Shown here: in pieces, positions 35,063-43,141 of the stretch | Layout: each line of letters begins with the position of its first letter | Numbering within the stretch: the first letter of the stretch is position 1 | Source: Yoonia sp. | GTDB taxonomy: Bacteria; Pseudomonadota; Alphaproteobacteria; Rhodobacterales; Rhodobacteraceae | Reading direction: 5' to 3' | Length of the DNA stretch: 64,000 nt | NCBI GenBank assembly: GCA_029250945.1 | Contig: JAQXEG010000025.1 | Span: 1-64,000, forward strand | The notes under the pieces: generated by a model | The model's input: only the letters and a program-made list of their open reading frames with translations | Told to the model about the DNA's origin: nothing | Database searches by the model: none | Made by a program: the position numbers and the translations under genes

Positions 35063-35488
35063 ATGGCTGACAATAAAACCCGCGAAACGGACGTCTCGGT
35101 TACAGATTTCCTGTCATCGGTCACCCATCCGACCCGCAGTGCAGATGCGCAAACACTGCTGGATCTGTTTCAATCCATCACCGGCTACCCGCCTAAAATG
35201 TGGGGACCTACGATCATCGGTTTCGGGCAATACCACTATATCTATGACAGTGGACGAGAGGGGGATTGCTGCGCTATTGGCTTTAGCCCGCGCAAGGCGA
35301 ACCTGTCCATCTATGTGATGCCCGGCTACAATGACTATTCGGAAATCCTGTCGCGCTTGGGCAAATACAAAATGGGCAAGGCGTGCCTGTATGTAAATAA
35401 GCTCGCGGATATCGATATTGACGTGCTGGCGGAATTGATCCGCGCCGGCCTAAGGGACCTTGACGCCAAATGGCCCGTGACCGCGTAA
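35063..35488 (+). CDS. DUF1801 domain protein
   Basis: This 141-residue protein matches the DUF1801/YdhG-like fold: MWGPTIIGFGQYHYIYDSGREGD, a central GFSPRKANLSIYVMPGYNDY and KACLYVNKLADIDIDVLAELI. The function is unknown. AAAGGGA precedes ATG 35063 by 7 nt; the track start 34874 lies within nadE. It stands between nadE and gltX and may be read with gltX, whose start is 54 bp away. Confidence 0.82.
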   Translation: MADNKTRETDVSVTDFLSSVTHPTRSADAQTLLDLFQSITGYPPKMWGPTIIGFGQYHYIYDSGREGDCCAIGFSPRKANLSIYVMPGYNDYSEILSRLGKYKMGKACLYVNKLADIDIDVLAELIRAGLRDLDAKWPVTA

Positions 35489-35542
35489 TCTAGACAAGGG
35501 AAGGCGGGCATGACACATGGGTATCAACCAAAGGATGACCCC

Positions 35543-36859
35543 ATGACCACCACCCGTTTCGCCCCTTCGCCCACTGGCTACCTGCATATTGGCAACCTGC
35601 GTGCTGCGCTATTCAACTACGCAATTGCGCGCCAGAATGGTGGCACCTTTGTGCTGCGCATCGACGACACCGATCAGGAACGGTCCAAGGACGAATATAT
35701 CCAAGGGATCAAGGACGACCTGACGTGGCTTGGCCTGACGTGGGACCGTGTGGAACACCAATCCGCCCGCATGGATATGTATCTGGATGCCAAACAAAAG
35801 CTGATCGACATGGGCCGCCTGTATGAGTGTTTTGAAACACCGATAGAGCTTGATCTGAAGCGCAAGAAGCAACTCAATATGGGCAAGCCGCCGGTTTATG
35901 ACCGCGCCGCACTTGATCTGTCCGAGGCGGAAAAGGACGCGTTGCGCGCTGAACGCGGGTCCCACTGGCGGTTCAAGCTTGATCACGCACGCATCGAATG
36001 GGACGATGAAATTGTCGGCACCATTTCGATTGATGCGGCGTCTGTTTCCGATCCGGTTTTGTTCAAGAATGACGGGCAAATCCTATACACGCTTGCGTCA
36101 GTCGTAGATGACACCGAAATGGGGATGACCAACGTTGTGCGCGGGTCCGACCATATCACGAACACGGCGACGCAAATCCAGATCATGCAGGCGTTGGGCG
36201 GCACGATCCCTCGGTTTGCGCACCATTCTCTTTTGACGGGTCCGCAGGGCGAGGCATTGTCGAAACGCCTTGGCACGCTTGCGCTGCGTGATCTGCGCGC
36301 CCAAGGGGTTGCACCGCAGGCGATCCTGTCACTTATGGCCCGCCTTGGGTCTTCTGATCCCGTTGAGCTGCGCGCGACTGTGCAAGAGATTGTCGACGGG
36401 TTCGATATTTCCAAATTCGGGTCTGCGCCGACCAAGTTTGACGCCGACGATCTTGGCCCGCTGACCGCCCGCTATCTGGCAACTTTGACGGCCGATGATG
36501 TGGCCGAAACGCTGGCGAATGTGCCTGCCGAACAACGCCCAGCGTTCTGGGCCGCGATCAAAGGCAATATCAATTCCCTTGATGACGTCGCGGGCTGGTG
36601 GACATTTTTTCAAAAGGGCCCATCGGCCCCGTTGATCGCCGACGAAGACCGTGAATTTGTGGCCCAAGCCTTTGATATGCTTGGCAACCCGCCCTATGCG
36701 GATGACACGTGGTCCACTTGGACCAGCGCCGTGAAAGAGGCCACAGGCCGCAAAGGTAAGGGGCTGTTCATGCCATTGCGCAAGGCGGTCACAGGGCTGG
36801 AGCGCGGCCCTGAAATGGCGGATGTCATGCCGCTTTTGCAAAGCAAACCAAAGGTGTAA
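35543..36859 (+). CDS. gltX: Glutamate-tRNA ligase (GltX)
   Basis: This 438-residue class I synthetase has the HIGH signature as FAPSPTGYLHIGNLRAA, the KMSKS equivalent LSKRLGT near residue 240 and the DDTD motif RIDDTDQERS near 40. Length and the LSKR variant fit the shorter of the two GltX paralogues often present in alphaproteobacteria, which may differ in tRNA-Glu/tRNA-Gln specificity. That point is inference. The ATG at 35543 has AAGGATG upstream, preferred over 35510. Confidence 0.93.
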   Translation: MTTTRFAPSPTGYLHIGNLRAALFNYAIARQNGGTFVLRIDDTDQERSKDEYIQGIKDDLTWLGLTWDRVEHQSARMDMYLDAKQKLIDMGRLYECFETPIELDLKRKKQLNMGKPPVYDRAALDLSEAEKDALRAERGSHWRFKLDHARIEWDDEIVGTISIDAASVSDPVLFKNDGQILYTLASVVDDTEMGMTNVVRGSDHITNTATQIQIMQALGGTIPRFAHHSLLTGPQGEALSKRLGTLALRDLRAQGVAPQAILSLMARLGSSDPVELRATVQEIVDGFDISKFGSAPTKFDADDLGPLTARYLATLTADDVAETLANVPAEQRPAFWAAIKGNINSLDDVAGWWTFFQKGPSAPLIADEDREFVAQAFDMLGNPPYADDTWSTWTSAVKEATGRKGKGLFMPLRKAVTGLERGPEMADVMPLLQSKPKV

Positions 36860-36862
36860 CCC

Positions 36863-37467
36863 ATGTCAGAACAAGCTGTCTTCCTGAAAGGTAGCTTGCT
36901 GCGACACATCACCGTCATGTCGTTGACCGCCTCCGTTGGCCTGATGGCGGTGTTTGTGGTCGACTTTGTCGATATGATTTTCATCTCGAGGCTGGGTAAG
37001 GCAGAGCTGGCCGCGGCGGTGGGCTATGCTGGCGCAATCTTGTTCTTTATCTCTTCTTTCGGGATCGGGGTGCATTTCACGACGGGCTGATTTTCACGGC
37101 CGTGGTTGTCGTCGTGATGTCGGGTCTGCTGTTTTTGTTGCGGCCCGCGCTTGCGGCGCTGTTTGATCTCGATGGGATCAGCCAGACAATCGTGTTCCTG
37201 TTTGCAGGGCCGCCGTCATTCCTGTTCTTTTTCAACGGTTTGATTTTTGTGGTGAATGCGGCGTTCAATAACCTTGGGCATCCGTATTATTCCACCCTTT
37301 TGAATTGGGGGCGCAATACGCTGGGCACAATCCCGTTCGTGCTGATCGGGGCCGCGTGGTTTGGCGCACCCGGTGTTTTGATCGGGCAGTTTCTGGGGGG
37401 TACGGTCTTTGCGCTCGTGGCCCTTATTCTGGCAAAACGCGTGATCGACGCACTTGTCGCCCCGTAA
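36863..37467 (+). pseudogene. MATE efflux transporter with internal deletion and frame change
   Basis: The first 70 codons encode helices 1-2 of a MATE transporter (HITVMSLTASVGLMAVFVVDFVDMIFISRLG). At about 37075 the homology jumps to a late part of the same family, now in another frame: LIFTAVVVVVMSGLLFLLRPALAALF... to LVAP at 37467. About half of the usual 450 residues is lost. The remaining frames cannot give a complete transporter, though the N-terminal piece retains ATG and Shine-Dalgarno site AAAGG. It follows gltX by 3 bp. Confidence 0.8.
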
Positions 37468-37527
37468 GAGCAGCTGCATTTCGCCCGCCAAAGTCGCCTG
37501 TTACAGTTGTTGCACCTCTGGGGCTGA

Positions 37528-40044
37528 TCACTCGCTTGCACGTAGCACTTGAGACGGTTTTGCCGACAACGGGCGGATCGCAAACGCGAGTCCGGCGAGC
37601 AGTGACGCGATCGCGCCACCCCCGATGATCAGCGCGGCATTGCCCCAAATGATCTGATAGTCGCCTTCCATCACAAACACCGTCACAGCCCAACCGCCCA
37701 AGATACCAGCGATCAACGCGACGATCCCTGCGGCAAGGCCAAGCAGGATGGATCGCAGGGCAAAGCTGCGCAAGATGCGCCCACGGGTTGCGCCGATTGT
37801 TTTCAGGATCGCGGCCTCTTTGGTGCGGGCAGGTTCACCTGCTGCGGCGGCACCGATTAAGACCAGAAACCCGGTCACGAGGGTGGCCAGCGCGGCATAG
37901 CGTGTCGCCACGGCGATCCTGCCCACAAGGTCGATAACCTGATCAATCGCGTCGCGGATACGGATAGCGGTGATGTTGGGGTATTGGCTGGCAAGGTCGC
38001 GCAGGATCGCGGCCTCTGCCTCCTGTTCGGCGTAAACCGTTGAAATCCAGCTATGCGGCGCACCCGCAAGGGCAGAGGGGTTCATGGTCATCACGAAACC
38101 GATGCCGGCATCCTCCCAGTTCACATCTGTGAAACTGGCGATGGTCGCTGTGATATCGCGGCCCAAGATATTCACCGTCACTTGGTCGCCAATCGAAAGA
38201 CCGATTTCCGCGGCTTCTTCTGCGGCAAAGCTCATGAGCGGAGGACCTGTGTAATCGGCGGGCCACCATTCGCCTTCGACTATGGCGGCGCGGTCGGTTG
38301 GTTCTGCGGCATAGCTCACACCACGGTCGCCGCGCACGACCCAATGCCCGTCGGAAAATTTCTCGGCGGATTGGTCGTTGACCCGTGTGATGATGCCACG
38401 CAACATGGGGGCTGTGTCGACTTGGCTGACGGCTGGGTCATTTGCCAACCGATCCCGAAAGCCGTCGATCTGGTTGGGTTGGATATCAACGAAGAAATAA
38501 CTCGGCGCGACCTCTGGCAATTCATCGGAGAATGCAGCGCGCAAGTTGCCGTCGATCTGCCCAACGGCAGACAAAACGGCAAGCCCAAGGCCCAGTGACA
38601 ACACAACAGAGGTGGTCTCGCCGCTCCGCGCACCAATGGCACCCAGCGCAAGCCGCACCGTCGGCGCCCCACGGGACCGTTTGCGCAACAGTCGCGCAAC
38701 TGCTCGTGCAGCCCATGCAGCCAACACGAGGATCAGCAGTGCACCGGCAATGCCGCCAGCCGTCCAAAGCGTCAGGAACGTGGTGCCAGAAAACCAAACC
38801 GCCGCCCCGATAAGTGCGGCGACCAACCCCGCGACCACAACCGCGAAATACCACGCGGGCCAACCGCCGTCTGCACCGAACGCTTCGCGAAACAGGGTCG
38901 CAGGCTTGATCTGTTCGGTGCGTGCGAGCGGCCAGAGGGTGAAGATCATGGCGGCCAACACGCCATAGAGGCCCGCCTCTAATAATGGGGCTGGTTGGAA
39001 CGTGAAACCAGCAGGTATGGGCAACTGCGCTTCGATCACGGGGGCAAGCACCAGCGGTACACCAGCCCCGATCACCAGCCCGATAGTCACGCCCAGCAGG
39101 GTGAGAGCGGCAATCTGTAAGAAATACGTCAGAAAGATCACGCGCCTTGTTGCCCCGAGTGTTTTCAAAGTCGCGATCACGCCTGTTTTGCCAGCCAGAT
39201 ACGACCTGACAGCGGCGGAGACACCGACACCACCAACCGCAAGGCCAGACAGCCCCATCAGGATCAGGAATGCGCCGATCCGGTCGACGAAACGCGCGGT
39301 ACCACCTGCGCCACGCCTGCTGTCGCGCCAGCGTAATCCGGTGCTGGCAAACTGTTCCTCCGCGCGGGCTTCAAGCGCAGAAAGAGCGGCGTCAGCGGGC
39401 AGGTCGAGCCTGTATTGCGTGGAAAACAAGGTGCCCTCGGATAAAAGACCAGAGTTTGCAAGGTCATCAGTCAAGACAATCGTGCGCGGCCCAAGGCCGA
39501 ACCCGCCAGAGGCATTGTCAGGGTAACGATCCAAAATCGCGCGCAAGGTAAACGGCTGTTCCCCAAGGCGGAAACTGTCGCCAACCGTCAAACTAAGCCG
39601 GTCGGCCAACACGCGTTCCATCACGCCGCCCTGAAGATCAAGTGCGGCCTCAATGGGTATGTCGGGGTCCAATGCTACGGTGCCAACCAGCGGGTAGGCG
39701 TTATCGACGGCGCGGACTTGGGTCAGGCTTCGTTCTGTCCCGTTTGGACCATCGACCACAATCATGGATCGGAAATCGACGGTTTTGGACACTGTTTCAG
39801 CGATGTCGTTCAGAAATGCCAATTCTTCGGCGCGGGCAAAGCGGTAGGTAAACTCGGCCTCTGCGTCGCCACCCAAAAGTGCGGCACCTTCTTTGGCCAA
39901 ACCTGCCTCAATTCCGGCGCGGACGGTGCCCACGGCGGCGATGGCTGCAACCCCAAGCGCAAGACAGGCAAGAAAGACGCGGAAGCCCCGCAAACCGCCA
40001 CGCAGTTCACGTGCGGCAAAGCGTCTGGCGATACGCAAGCTCAT
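37528..40044 (-). CDS. ybbP: ABC transporter permease, FtsX-like (YbbP type)
   Basis: This 838-residue protein has two FtsX/MacB-type blocks. It begins with the motif FAARELRGGLRGFRVFLACLALGVAAIAAVG, carries long periplasmic regions at residues 45-250 and 530-690, and about ten helices in total. The size and layout match the YbbP family, which works with YbbA and lies beside tesA in many proteobacteria. The exported or extracted substrate is unknown; a role in envelope lipids or lipoprotein-like cargo is proposed by analogy with LolCE. It overlaps ybbA by 4 bp. Confidence 0.87.
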   Translation of the reverse strand: MSLRIARRFAARELRGGLRGFRVFLACLALGVAAIAAVGTVRAGIEAGLAKEGAALLGGDAEAEFTYRFARAEELAFLNDIAETVSKTVDFRSMIVVDGPNGTERSLTQVRAVDNAYPLVGTVALDPDIPIEAALDLQGGVMERVLADRLSLTVGDSFRLGEQPFTLRAILDRYPDNASGGFGLGPRTIVLTDDLANSGLLSEGTLFSTQYRLDLPADAALSALEARAEEQFASTGLRWRDSRRGAGGTARFVDRIGAFLILMGLSGLAVGGVGVSAAVRSYLAGKTGVIATLKTLGATRRVIFLTYFLQIAALTLLGVTIGLVIGAGVPLVLAPVIEAQLPIPAGFTFQPAPLLEAGLYGVLAAMIFTLWPLARTEQIKPATLFREAFGADGGWPAWYFAVVVAGLVAALIGAAVWFSGTTFLTLWTAGGIAGALLILVLAAWAARAVARLLRKRSRGAPTVRLALGAIGARSGETTSVVLSLGLGLAVLSAVGQIDGNLRAAFSDELPEVAPSYFFVDIQPNQIDGFRDRLANDPAVSQVDTAPMLRGIITRVNDQSAEKFSDGHWVVRGDRGVSYAAEPTDRAAIVEGEWWPADYTGPPLMSFAAEEAAEIGLSIGDQVTVNILGRDITATIASFTDVNWEDAGIGFVMTMNPSALAGAPHSWISTVYAEQEAEAAILRDLASQYPNITAIRIRDAIDQVIDLVGRIAVATRYAALATLVTGFLVLIGAAAAGEPARTKEAAILKTIGATRGRILRSFALRSILLGLAAGIVALIAGILGGWAVTVFVMEGDYQIIWGNAALIIGGGAIASLLAGLAFAIRPLSAKPSQVLRASE

Positions 40045-40709
40045 GCGATGCGCCCGTCGGTTAGGGTGATGACACGGTCACAGCGTGCGGCCAATTCAGG
40101 CGCGTGTGTGACCATGATCAATGTGGCGCCGTGGCGGTCCCGCAGGTCGAACAACAGATCCATGATTGCGGTGCCGTTGGTGGCGTCTAAATTTCCCGTC
40201 GGCTCATCAGCCAGCAAAATGTGCGGGCGGGGGGCAGATGCACGGGCAAGTGCGACGCGTTGCTGTTCGCCGCCCGACATCTGGCCGGGGTAGTGGCCCG
40301 CACGGTCCGAAAGGCCGACCGCGGCCAGCTCTGCCTCAGCACGGGGGAATGCATCGCGTGCGCCTGCCAATTCCAGCGGGGTCGCGACATTTTCCAGCGC
40401 GGTCATTGTCGGGATAAGGTGGAAAGATTGGAACACGACACCCATATGTAGGCTACGAAACGTGGCGAGCTGGTCTTCGTTCATCGCTGTGAGGTCTTGG
40501 CCCATTGCGGTGATTGTCCCGCTGGTGGACTGTTCCAGCCCGCCCATCAACATCAGGAGCGATGATTTGCCCGATCCGCTAGGCCCGACCAACCCCACGG
40601 TTTCACCTGCTGCAATATCAAGTGAGATGTCGTGCAGGATATCGACGCGGCCTGCATTGGCATTCAGCGACAGGGCGGCGTGGGACAGTGATAGAATGGG
40701 ATCAGTCAT
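40041..40709 (-). CDS. ybbA: ABC transporter ATP-binding protein (YbbA type)
   Basis: This 222-residue ATPase has Walker A GPSGSGKSS, Q-loop VFQSFHLIPTMTALENV, signature MSGGEQQRVALARA and Walker B ILLADEPTGNLD. The sequence group is LolD/MacB/YbbA-like. The ATG at 40709 is used; the track starts at TTG 40712 one codon earlier. It is divergent from tesA with only 19 bp between the two start codons, so each promoter must lie within the other gene's coding sequence or overlap. Confidence 0.92.
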   Translation of the reverse strand: MTDPILSLSHAALSLNANAGRVDILHDISLDIAAGETVGLVGPSGSGKSSLLMLMGGLEQSTSGTITAMGQDLTAMNEDQLATFRSLHMGVVFQSFHLIPTMTALENVATPLELAGARDAFPRAEAELAAVGLSDRAGHYPGQMSGGEQQRVALARASAPRPHILLADEPTGNLDATNGTAIMDLLFDLRDRHGATLIMVTHAPELAARCDRVITLTDGRIA

Positions 40710-40728
40710 CAAGAGGCTTTCGGAGAAT

Positions 40729-41400
40729 ATGCGTTACACTGGATATGGAGCGCGAGTGGCGCTGTGCAAGTTGGCTCTCGGCTTTGGCCTTATCGCGGGC
40801 GCGGCCAATGCGGAACCTGTGATGATTGCCGCGCTGGGGGATAGTTTAACCTCAGGTTATGGCCTTCCCAATGGGGATGGTTTTGTGCCGCAAATGCAGG
40901 CGTGGCTGGATGCAAACGGGGCCGAGGTGACATTGCTGAATGCGGGGGTGTCTGGCGACACGACGGCAGGTGGGTTGTCCCGTACGGATTGGACGCTAAC
41001 GCCGGATGTCGATGGGATGCTGTTGGCGCTTGGTGGAAATGACTATCTGCGCGGGCTTGATCCGGCGTTAAGCCGCACAAATTTGGACGGGATTTTGACC
41101 AAAGCCGCAGCCGCGGACGTCGATGCGATGCTGATCGGACTGACGGCTGGGGCCAATTACGGGCTGGATTACAAACAAGAGTTTGACGGCATGTATGCGG
41201 ACCTGGCTAACATCCACGCGGTGCCGCTCTTCCCAACGTTTTTTGCGGGACTTTTGTCCGCTGCGGGTATGACCGATGGCGTATCCGAGTTTATGCAAGC
41301 CGATGGCATTCACCCCAATAAGGACGGCGTCGCCGCAATTGTTAATGCGATGGGGCCTGCCGTGCTGGCATTTGTGCAGGACCTGCAAGAGGGGGAATAA
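40729..41400 (+). CDS. tesA: GDSL arylesterase/acyl-CoA thioesterase I (TesA type)
   Basis: This 223-residue protein has a signal peptide ending near ANAEP, the GDSL block ALGDSLTSGYGL, block III LALGGND and the catalytic block V DGIHPNKDG. These periplasmic SGNH hydrolases act on acyl thioesters, lysophospholipids and aryl esters. The divergent position to ybbA-ybbP repeats the E. coli arrangement. ATG 40729 follows CGGAGAA; the track frame is open back to 40462 but that part lies antisense to ybbA. Confidence 0.9.
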   Translation: MRYTGYGARVALCKLALGFGLIAGAANAEPVMIAALGDSLTSGYGLPNGDGFVPQMQAWLDANGAEVTLLNAGVSGDTTAGGLSRTDWTLTPDVDGMLLALGGNDYLRGLDPALSRTNLDGILTKAAAADVDAMLIGLTAGANYGLDYKQEFDGMYADLANIHAVPLFPTFFAGLLSAAGMTDGVSEFMQADGIHPNKDGVAAIVNAMGPAVLAFVQDLQEGE

Positions 41401-41490
41401 TCATGCGCAATGCCCGTTTAGCGGCGGTTGGCAGCTGTACTAGCTTGCCCCAATCTTAATCACACCAAAGTTCAAAAAAATTAGACGAAC

Positions 41491-41694
41491 ATGTCTATCG
41501 CAAAGGTTACCGAAGTCATTTCATCATCATCAAAGTCGTTTGACGACGCGGTTAAAAACGGTGTGAAGCGTGCGTCCAAAACGCTCAAAGGGATCACAAG
41601 CGCATGGGTCGCGGATCAAAAGGTCACCGTCAAAGACGGCAAGATCGACGAATACCGCGTTGTGCTGAAGATTACATTCGTGCTGGAAGACTAA
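41491..41694 (+). CDS. Dodecin
   Basis: This 67-residue protein is a typical dodecin: KVTEVISSSSKSFDDAVKNGVKRASKTLKGI, followed by the beta strand EYRVVLKITFVLED. Dodecins assemble as 12-mers that bind flavins or coenzyme A and buffer free flavin. It is monocistronic with a strong terminator directly downstream. Confidence 0.93.
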   Translation: MSIAKVTEVISSSSKSFDDAVKNGVKRASKTLKGITSAWVADQKVTVKDGKIDEYRVVLKITFVLED

Positions 41695-41698
41695 ATAG

Positions 41699-41731
41699 CA
41701 AAAGGGGCGCCAAAAACTGGCGTCCCTTTTT
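41699..41731 (+). terminator. Intrinsic terminator of dodecin gene
   Basis: AAAAGGGGCGCCA and TGGCGTCCCTTTT pair (one G-U) around AAAAC and end in a T run. It is a clear Rho-independent terminator 4 bp after the dodecin stop. Confidence 0.88.
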
Positions 41732-41792
41732 GATCCGCAACATTGCGGAAGATGGGTAAGGGCGCCCGCGTTTGCGGACACCCAACTGTGAT

Positions 41793-41999
41793 TTAAGCCA
41801 GAGCCAGGTTCACAGCAGATTCGCGGCCGTCACGGCCAGCTTCGATGTCGAAAGTAACCTTCTGGTCATCTTTCAGGCCAGTCAGGCCGGAACGCTCAAC
41901 AGCAGAGATGTGTACAAACACGTCCTTGGAGCCGCCATCTGGTGCGATAAAGCCGAAGCCTTTTGTTGCGTTGAACCATTTTACTGTACCATTTGCCAT
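41793..41999 (-). CDS. cspA: Cold-shock protein (CspA family)
   Basis: This 68-residue OB-fold protein has RNP1 KGFGFIAPD and RNP2 VFVHISAVE, and starts [14 protein letters not shown]. It binds single-stranded nucleic acid and acts as an RNA chaperone. AAAGGA lies 8 nt before the ATG. The 5' region holds GCTGTC-N10-GACAGC (42021-42046 area), which may be part of a temperature-responsive leader; that is inference. Confidence 0.95.
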   Translation of the reverse strand: MANGTVKWFNATKGFGFIAPDGGSKDVFVHISAVERSGLTGLKDDQKVTFDIEAGRDGRESAVNLALA

Positions 42000-42241
42000 G
42001 GTGATTTTCCTTTGTTTTCAAGGCTGTCCACGAAATGTGACAGCACGGCTTAGTCAGTGCAAAATCGATAGACTGTGGCCGAAAAGGAGAACAGTGGGTC
42101 GAGAAAGATAACGTCTGCCCCACTCAGATGGGGGCTGCGCTATTAAAAAGCAAGGGAAATCACCAGAACTGTGACGGCCAGCTCTTTTCTTCCGACGCGA
42201 ATTGCGGCACCCAAGCGGCTTGTCTGCGAAAGGAATTGCAC

Positions 42242-42769
42242 ATGCGCTGGGATGAATTGATGACGCGGTCGGGCGGGGCTTGCGAATTTTGTGGCGCTGC
42301 GAATGGGCTCGCGGCGGTTGAGGTGACGCCAGCGGATTCGGTGCTGCTCTGCGATGTCTGCCTTGGCAACAACGACGCCCCGGTAGGGCATTGGTATTGT
42401 CTTGAAGGGGCGGCTTGGTCGGATGTGCCGTCTGTTCAGCTCGCGGTCTGGCACAAGTTGGGTGCATTGGATGATGGTTGGGCCACCGACGCCCGCGAGA
42501 TGATGTACGTTGATCCCGACGCGATGGCGCGTCTGCTCGAGGCGACCCAGCCCGCAATTGTGCACCACGACAGCAACGGGATGCCGCTGGCCCACGGTGA
42601 CACGGTTGTGTTGGTCAAGGATTTGCCAGTGAAGGGCGCCGGTTTCACGGCCAAGCGGGGAACCGCGGTGCGCAATATCTCACTCGTGCCGGATAATGCC
42701 GCCCATATCGAAGGACGCGTTGAAGGGCAGCGGATCGTGATCCTGACGGAGTTTGTGAAGCGGAAATAG
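42242..42769 (+). CDS. PhnA/YjdM zinc-ribbon domain protein
   Basis: This 175-residue protein has two CxxC pairs for zinc (CEFCGAA and CDVCLGN) and the PhnA C-terminal SH3-like domain GDTVVLVKDLPVKGAGFTAKRGTAVRNISL. The name comes from the E. coli phn region, but members are not needed for phosphonate use and the function is uncertain. ATG 42242 with GAAAGGA upstream starts right before the zinc ribbon; the 38 extra residues of the track frame have no family match. The middle section is longer than in E. coli. Confidence 0.8.
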   Translation: MRWDELMTRSGGACEFCGAANGLAAVEVTPADSVLLCDVCLGNNDAPVGHWYCLEGAAWSDVPSVQLAVWHKLGALDDGWATDAREMMYVDPDAMARLLEATQPAIVHHDSNGMPLAHGDTVVLVKDLPVKGAGFTAKRGTAVRNISLVPDNAAHIEGRVEGQRIVILTEFVKRK

Positions 42770-42859
42770 CAGGCTCGGGGAATAGCCGCGCGGCTTTCCC
42801 CCTCATCTTTCGCAGGGCAATTGGCTATGTTCGACCCAATTCATACTGGGAGCTGTAAC

Positions 42860-43111
42860 ATGTTTAATTTCTTGAAATCGCGCATGGGTGGCATGCGCCC
42901 TGTTGTCGAGACGCAGCGCTAGACGTTTGAGCGGGCCTTGGCCGAGATCAACGATATCGTGGTATTGATGGTGACAAAGCCTAAGGTCACAATTGATCCG
43001 GCGACCGGGACCGTCGCGTTTGAACTGCCTGACCAAATGCCGGATGAGGCGCTTGCCTTGCCTGCGCCCAGCCCCGAAGAGGTTGCAGGCGACGCGGCAG
43101 AGGCGAAATAA
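42860..43111 (+). pseudogene. Small gene with single in-frame nonsense codon
   Basis: From ATG 42860 the frame reads MFNFLKSRMGGMRPVVETQR, then TAG at 42920, then continues without interruption as TFERALAEINDIVVLMVTKPKVTIDP...to TAA 43109 (83 sense codons in total). The downstream part has clear protein-like composition (FELPDQMPDEALALPAP) and high GC at third positions. A GAG or CAG to TAG change would explain it. Function is unknown. Reinitiation at GTG or ATG 42965-42970 is possible but no Shine-Dalgarno site is seen there. Sequencing error is an alternative. Confidence 0.65.
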
Positions 43112-43115
43112 GAAA

Positions 43116-43134
43116 GGGCGGCCATTGGCCGCCC
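43116..43134. terminator. Bidirectional terminator between the nonsense gene and ettA
   Basis: GGGCGGCC-ATT-GGCCGCCC is a perfect 8-bp stem. Toward the minus strand it is followed by TTTCTTATTT, a good U-rich tail for ettA; toward the plus strand by GTTTCATTT. Confidence 0.78.
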
Positions 43135-43141
43135 GTTTCAT

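Noticed and set aside
42242-42769. Phosphonate utilisation locus
   Set aside because: PhnA/YjdM proteins are not part of C-P lyase and no other phn gene is near.
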